From Ureibacillus acetophenoni (GTDB lineage: Bacteria > Bacillota > Bacilli > Bacillales_A > Planococcaceae): DNA of 64,000 nucleotides. A program made the translations under genes and the position numbers. The notes under the pieces are model-generated. The model made no database searches and had not been told where the DNA came from. It saw nothing but the letters and a program-made list of their open reading frames with translations. The DNA lies in assembly GCF_900220965.1 (NCBI RefSeq), contig NZ_OBQC01000001.1, forward strand, positions 62,001 through 126,000. Direction: 5' to 3'. Below, piece after piece: positions 61,850 to 64,000 of this stretch. Positions within the stretch are counted from its first letter, which is position 1. Each line of letters begins with the position of its first letter.

Positions 61850-61863
61850 GTTTGGGAGGAAAT

Positions 61864-62400
61864 ATGATGATAGGAAATGTATTAGCATCGTTTAAACAAT
61901 GGCTCATAGAAGATGGTAAAGCAGTAGCAACAATTGAAAGCTACCTTAACGACATACGAAAATTCAACGCCTATCTAGTTGAAAAAGACTGTGATCCTGA
62001 TGTGTTGATTAGTCGATTCTATTTTATAAGTTACATGAAACATCTCGAATCAGAAGGTATGTCTGTAAGCACTCGAAACAAAAAGGTCAATTCGCTTAAG
62101 GTGTACAACGATTGGTTGTTCAAAAATAGATTGGTAGAAAATATTTTCATTAGTATCAAAAGAGACAAAGTGAAGGTTGCACATGGTTCAGAAGCAGATG
62201 TGAGTGTTTTGAATGACCAGCAGGTAGAACAGTTCCTTTTCCACCTAGAGAAAGAAACACAACGAAACAAACTGATTGGCTACTTGCTGCTCTACACTGG
62301 CATTCGAGTGTCTGAATTAGTGAATATCAAAATCTCAGACGTGTATCAACTGACCTCACATCTCACAGTTCGGGGCAAAGGGGGCAAAATTATTATATAG
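61864..62400 (+). pseudogene. tyrosine recombinase, truncated after the first catalytic motif
   Basis: The 178 residues comprise the N-terminal SAM-like core-binding domain (about 5-95) and the beginning of the catalytic domain with the first arginine (YTGIRVSELVNIK). The frame ends at RGKGGKIII, where intact recombinases continue, so the HxxR motif and the nucleophilic tyrosine are missing. The downstream copy retains the continuation (RGKGGKIREIPLRKD in one of its frames), which shows where this copy was cut: about 62390. It may be inactive or act as a DNA-binding fragment. ATG 61864 follows GGGAGGAAAT. Confidence 0.85.
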
Positions 62401-62402
62401 AG

Positions 62403-62440
62403 AGCTCTTGTATGAGAAATGACTTGTACAAGAGCTTTTC
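62403..62440 (+). terminator. terminator after the truncated recombinase
   Basis: AGCTCTTGTA pairs perfectly with TACAAGAGCT, followed by TTTTC. Confidence 0.85.
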
Positions 62441-62495
62441 TTATTACATACAGTTTTAATACCGTTTTAGGTAAACTTTTAAACATATATTTTTT

Positions 62496-62565
62496 CCTTG
62501 AATGAGTCCTAACATCTATTACAGGTGTTAGGGCTTTTTTGTATTTACTAAACAATTCAAGGAGT
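62496..62565 (+). promoter_or_regulatory. second copy of the radC leader hairpin
   Basis: CCTAACATCT pairs with GGTGTTAGG and is followed by a T run; CCTTGAAT and ATTCAAGG again flank it. Compared with 60631, GCGC/GCGC of the stem has become GTCC/GGGC, keeping the pairing. Confidence 0.6.
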
Positions 62566-62572
62566 GAATTAC

Positions 62573-63023
62573 ATGGCAGAGAGTCAAAAGAACATACCAG
62601 CAAAACGAGTTGATATTGAATCGGTTAAATTAGTCAAAGAGAAAACGATGATGTACAAGAATCGAAGAGTTCGTTCACCTCAAGATGCCTATGAATTGAA
62701 GAAAGAATTTTTAGGGGAAGTAGATCGTGAGCACTTTGTAGTTCTTTGCATGGATACAAAAAATCAGTCTACAAATATTCAAAAAGTTCACATAGGTTCT
62801 CTTACTCAAATATTGTACACCCGAGAGAAGTGTTAAAGTCTGCAATACTAAGTAATTCAGCTAGCATAATCTGTGAGTATAACCATCCTAGCAATGATAC
62901 AACTCCCTCATCAGAAGATATCGCAGTTACACAAAGATTATTGAAGGCAGGTCAAATTGTGGGTATGTAATCGGTCATCTTATTATCTGTGAAGATAAAT
63001 TTAAAAGAAGCAGGATACATGTG
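62573..63023 (+). pseudogene. decayed second copy of radC
   Basis: Begins MAESQKNIPAKRVDIESVK, close to the copy at 60707. A frameshift falls near 62812 (GGTTCTCTTACTC), and the metal motif in the other frame reads CEYNHPSND (first His changed to Tyr). The C-terminus is shortened. Confidence 0.85.
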
Positions 63024-63036
63024 AGGGGGAAAATCA

Positions 63037-63112
63037 ATGTCAGCAGAACATCGTTTATCGGAAGTTTTGTTTGGTAAATGACGAAATTGTTTCTGATTTT
63101 TTAGATGGATAG
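63037..63112 (+). pseudogene. decayed second copy of the 99-residue hypothetical gene
   Basis: Starts MSAEHRLSEVL and then jumps to the C-terminal sequence CTTTGGTAAATGACGAAATT, so about 220 bases have been deleted relative to 61185-61484. Confidence 0.8.
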
Positions 63113-63276
63113 ATTTAGTATACTCACTACAAAACTAATGATAAACTCACAACAATAATAAATGCTAATGGTGTCGGAATTGGAAAGTGCATGCGACTCA
63201 TAACATGTGCTCATTTTGCATGCCTAAAAACTGACGTCATTATTTATATAACTGTCGCTAAGTAGAAAAGGGGGGT

Positions 63277-63430
63277 ATGTGGTAACAAATAGTTGTAACT
63301 GCAGTGGTCTCATATGTAGATCCTATTGCAAAAGAAATTATTGAAGGAGATTAAATTAAATGATAATTTGTCCATGTTAATTGAAAGAAAATAGATGTAA
63401 AAATTGTCGTTCAAAAATTGCCTTTGGTAA
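63277..63430 (+). pseudogene. decayed copies of the two small peptide genes
   Basis: ATGTGGTAA at 63277 shows the 25-residue peptide stopped at codon 3. The Cys-rich peptide (ATG 63360) stops after MIICPC. Surrounding sequence stays clearly alignable with 61651-61806. Confidence 0.8.
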
Positions 63431-63487
63431 ATAACGGATTAAGTGGTGGGGGAAGAATTCACTACTCTTTTTTTGTTTGGAGGAAAT

Positions 63488-64000
63488 ATGATGATAGTTA
63501 AAATACTAGAATCCTTTCAACGTTGGCTCATAGAAGATGGTAAGGAAGCCGCTACAAAAGTTACATGAACGAAATACGAAAATTCAACGCTTATCTAGTT
63601 GAAAAGAATGTGATCATGATGTGTTGCTTAGTCGAATTTACTTTACTAGTTACATGAAACATTTTGAACCGAAGGTATATAAGTAAGCAGAAGTGAGTGT
63701 TTTGAATGACCAGAAGGAAGAACAGTTTCTTTTTACACTTATAGAAGGAAACACAACGAAACAAACTGCTTGGCTACTTGCTGCTCTACACTGGCATTCG
63801 AGTGTTTGAAATTGTGAATATCAAAATCTCAGACGTGGATCAACTAACCCTCACATCTCACAGTTCGGGGCAAAGGGGGCAAAATTCGAGAGATTCCTTT
63901 GAGAAAAGATGTTCTCGAATCTATACAGGTCTACATGCTGGGCGAAAGGGGCAATTCCAAGTTTCCTGAAAGTCCATTTTTATTGGTGAGTCAACGTGCA
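63488..64000 (+). pseudogene. decayed second copy of the tyrosine recombinase (runs off the window)
   Basis: Starts MMIVKILESFQRWLIEDGK like the first copy, then suffers several frameshifts and an internal deletion (near 63680). YTGIRVFEIVNIK is still readable at about 63790, and the sequence continues past the point where copy 1 is cut, with REIPLRKDVLESI-type catalytic-domain sequence. It is incomplete at the window edge. Confidence 0.85.

Noticed and set aside
60618-64000. Prophage
   Set aside because: A recombinase fragment and radC are present, but no structural, replication or lysis genes are visible; a small mobile module fits better.

Overview
The window is a low-GC Firmicute chromosome segment from a spore-forming, flagellated, S-layer-bearing member of the Bacillales. 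A Planococcaceae/Caryophanaceae relative (Lysinibacillus, Psychrobacillus, Viridibacillus type) fits best, but the genus cannot be fixed from the sequence alone. Gene order over the first 42 kb follows the Bacillus subtilis rpmE-to-ywqB region closely: rpmE, tdk, prfA, prmC, spoIIR, ywlC, ywlD(mntP), ywlE, rpiB, ywlG, glyA, upp, the atp operon, ywzB, murA, spoIID, spoIIQ, spoIIID, mbl, flhO, flhP, fabZ, ywpF, ssbB, ywqA, ywqB. Extra genes here are a short methyl-accepting chemotaxis protein, a PAS-GGDEF-EAL protein, wecB, and a few small lineage-specific genes.

1-5.1 kb holds translation genes, the sporulation signal SpoIIR and the tRNA t6A enzyme YwlC, with DnaA-box-like sites before ywlC. 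5.2-5.7 kb is a 51-bp tandem repeat. 5.9-15.6 kb carries metabolic and signalling genes. 15.6-23.2 kb is the complete F1Fo ATP synthase operon atpIBEFHAGDC. 24.9-34.4 kb carries envelope, sporulation, flagellar rod and fatty-acid genes. 36-42 kb carries ywpF, a competence-type ssb and a SNF2 helicase/SWIM-protein pair on the minus strand. 43-46 kb is an accessory stretch with a NERD protein and unrecognised small genes. 46.8-55.3 kb, on the minus strand, is a wall-polymer and S-layer anchoring block: CsaB pyruvyl transferase, a DUF5693 membrane protein, a flippase, a TagA-type glycosyltransferase and an SLH-anchored glucosaminidase. 56.3-60.5 kb is the main S-layer gene. 60.6-64 kb is a RadC/small-protein/recombinase module in two tandem copies, the second decayed.

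Two features stand out. (1) The S-layer gene is interrupted just after an in-frame stop by an apparently ORF-less group II intron. It has a textbook 34-nt domain V, and downstream a 407-codon open frame continues the S-layer protein without any start codon. The layout resembles the alternatively spliced S-layer intron reported in Clostridium tetani and predicts a short and a long isoform. (2) Five large intergenic arrays (23, 35, 42, 46 and 52 kb) are built from one short core, TCGCAA(A/G)TA, in 21-nt and 18-nt steps. These are organised into higher-order units of 81 nt (3x21+18) or 102 nt (4x21+18). I know of no described family with this architecture. A second family of palindromic hairpins around GTACCAGGTAC / GTGCCTGGCAC occupies five intergenic gaps, with compensating changes between arms.

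The parts connect: wecB, tagA, the flippase and csaB plausibly build the pyruvylated secondary wall polymer that the SLH domains of the glucosaminidase and the S-layer protein bind. prmC modifies the PrfA encoded beside it. SpoIIR, SpoIID, SpoIIQ and SpoIIID act in successive steps of engulfment and mother-cell gene control.
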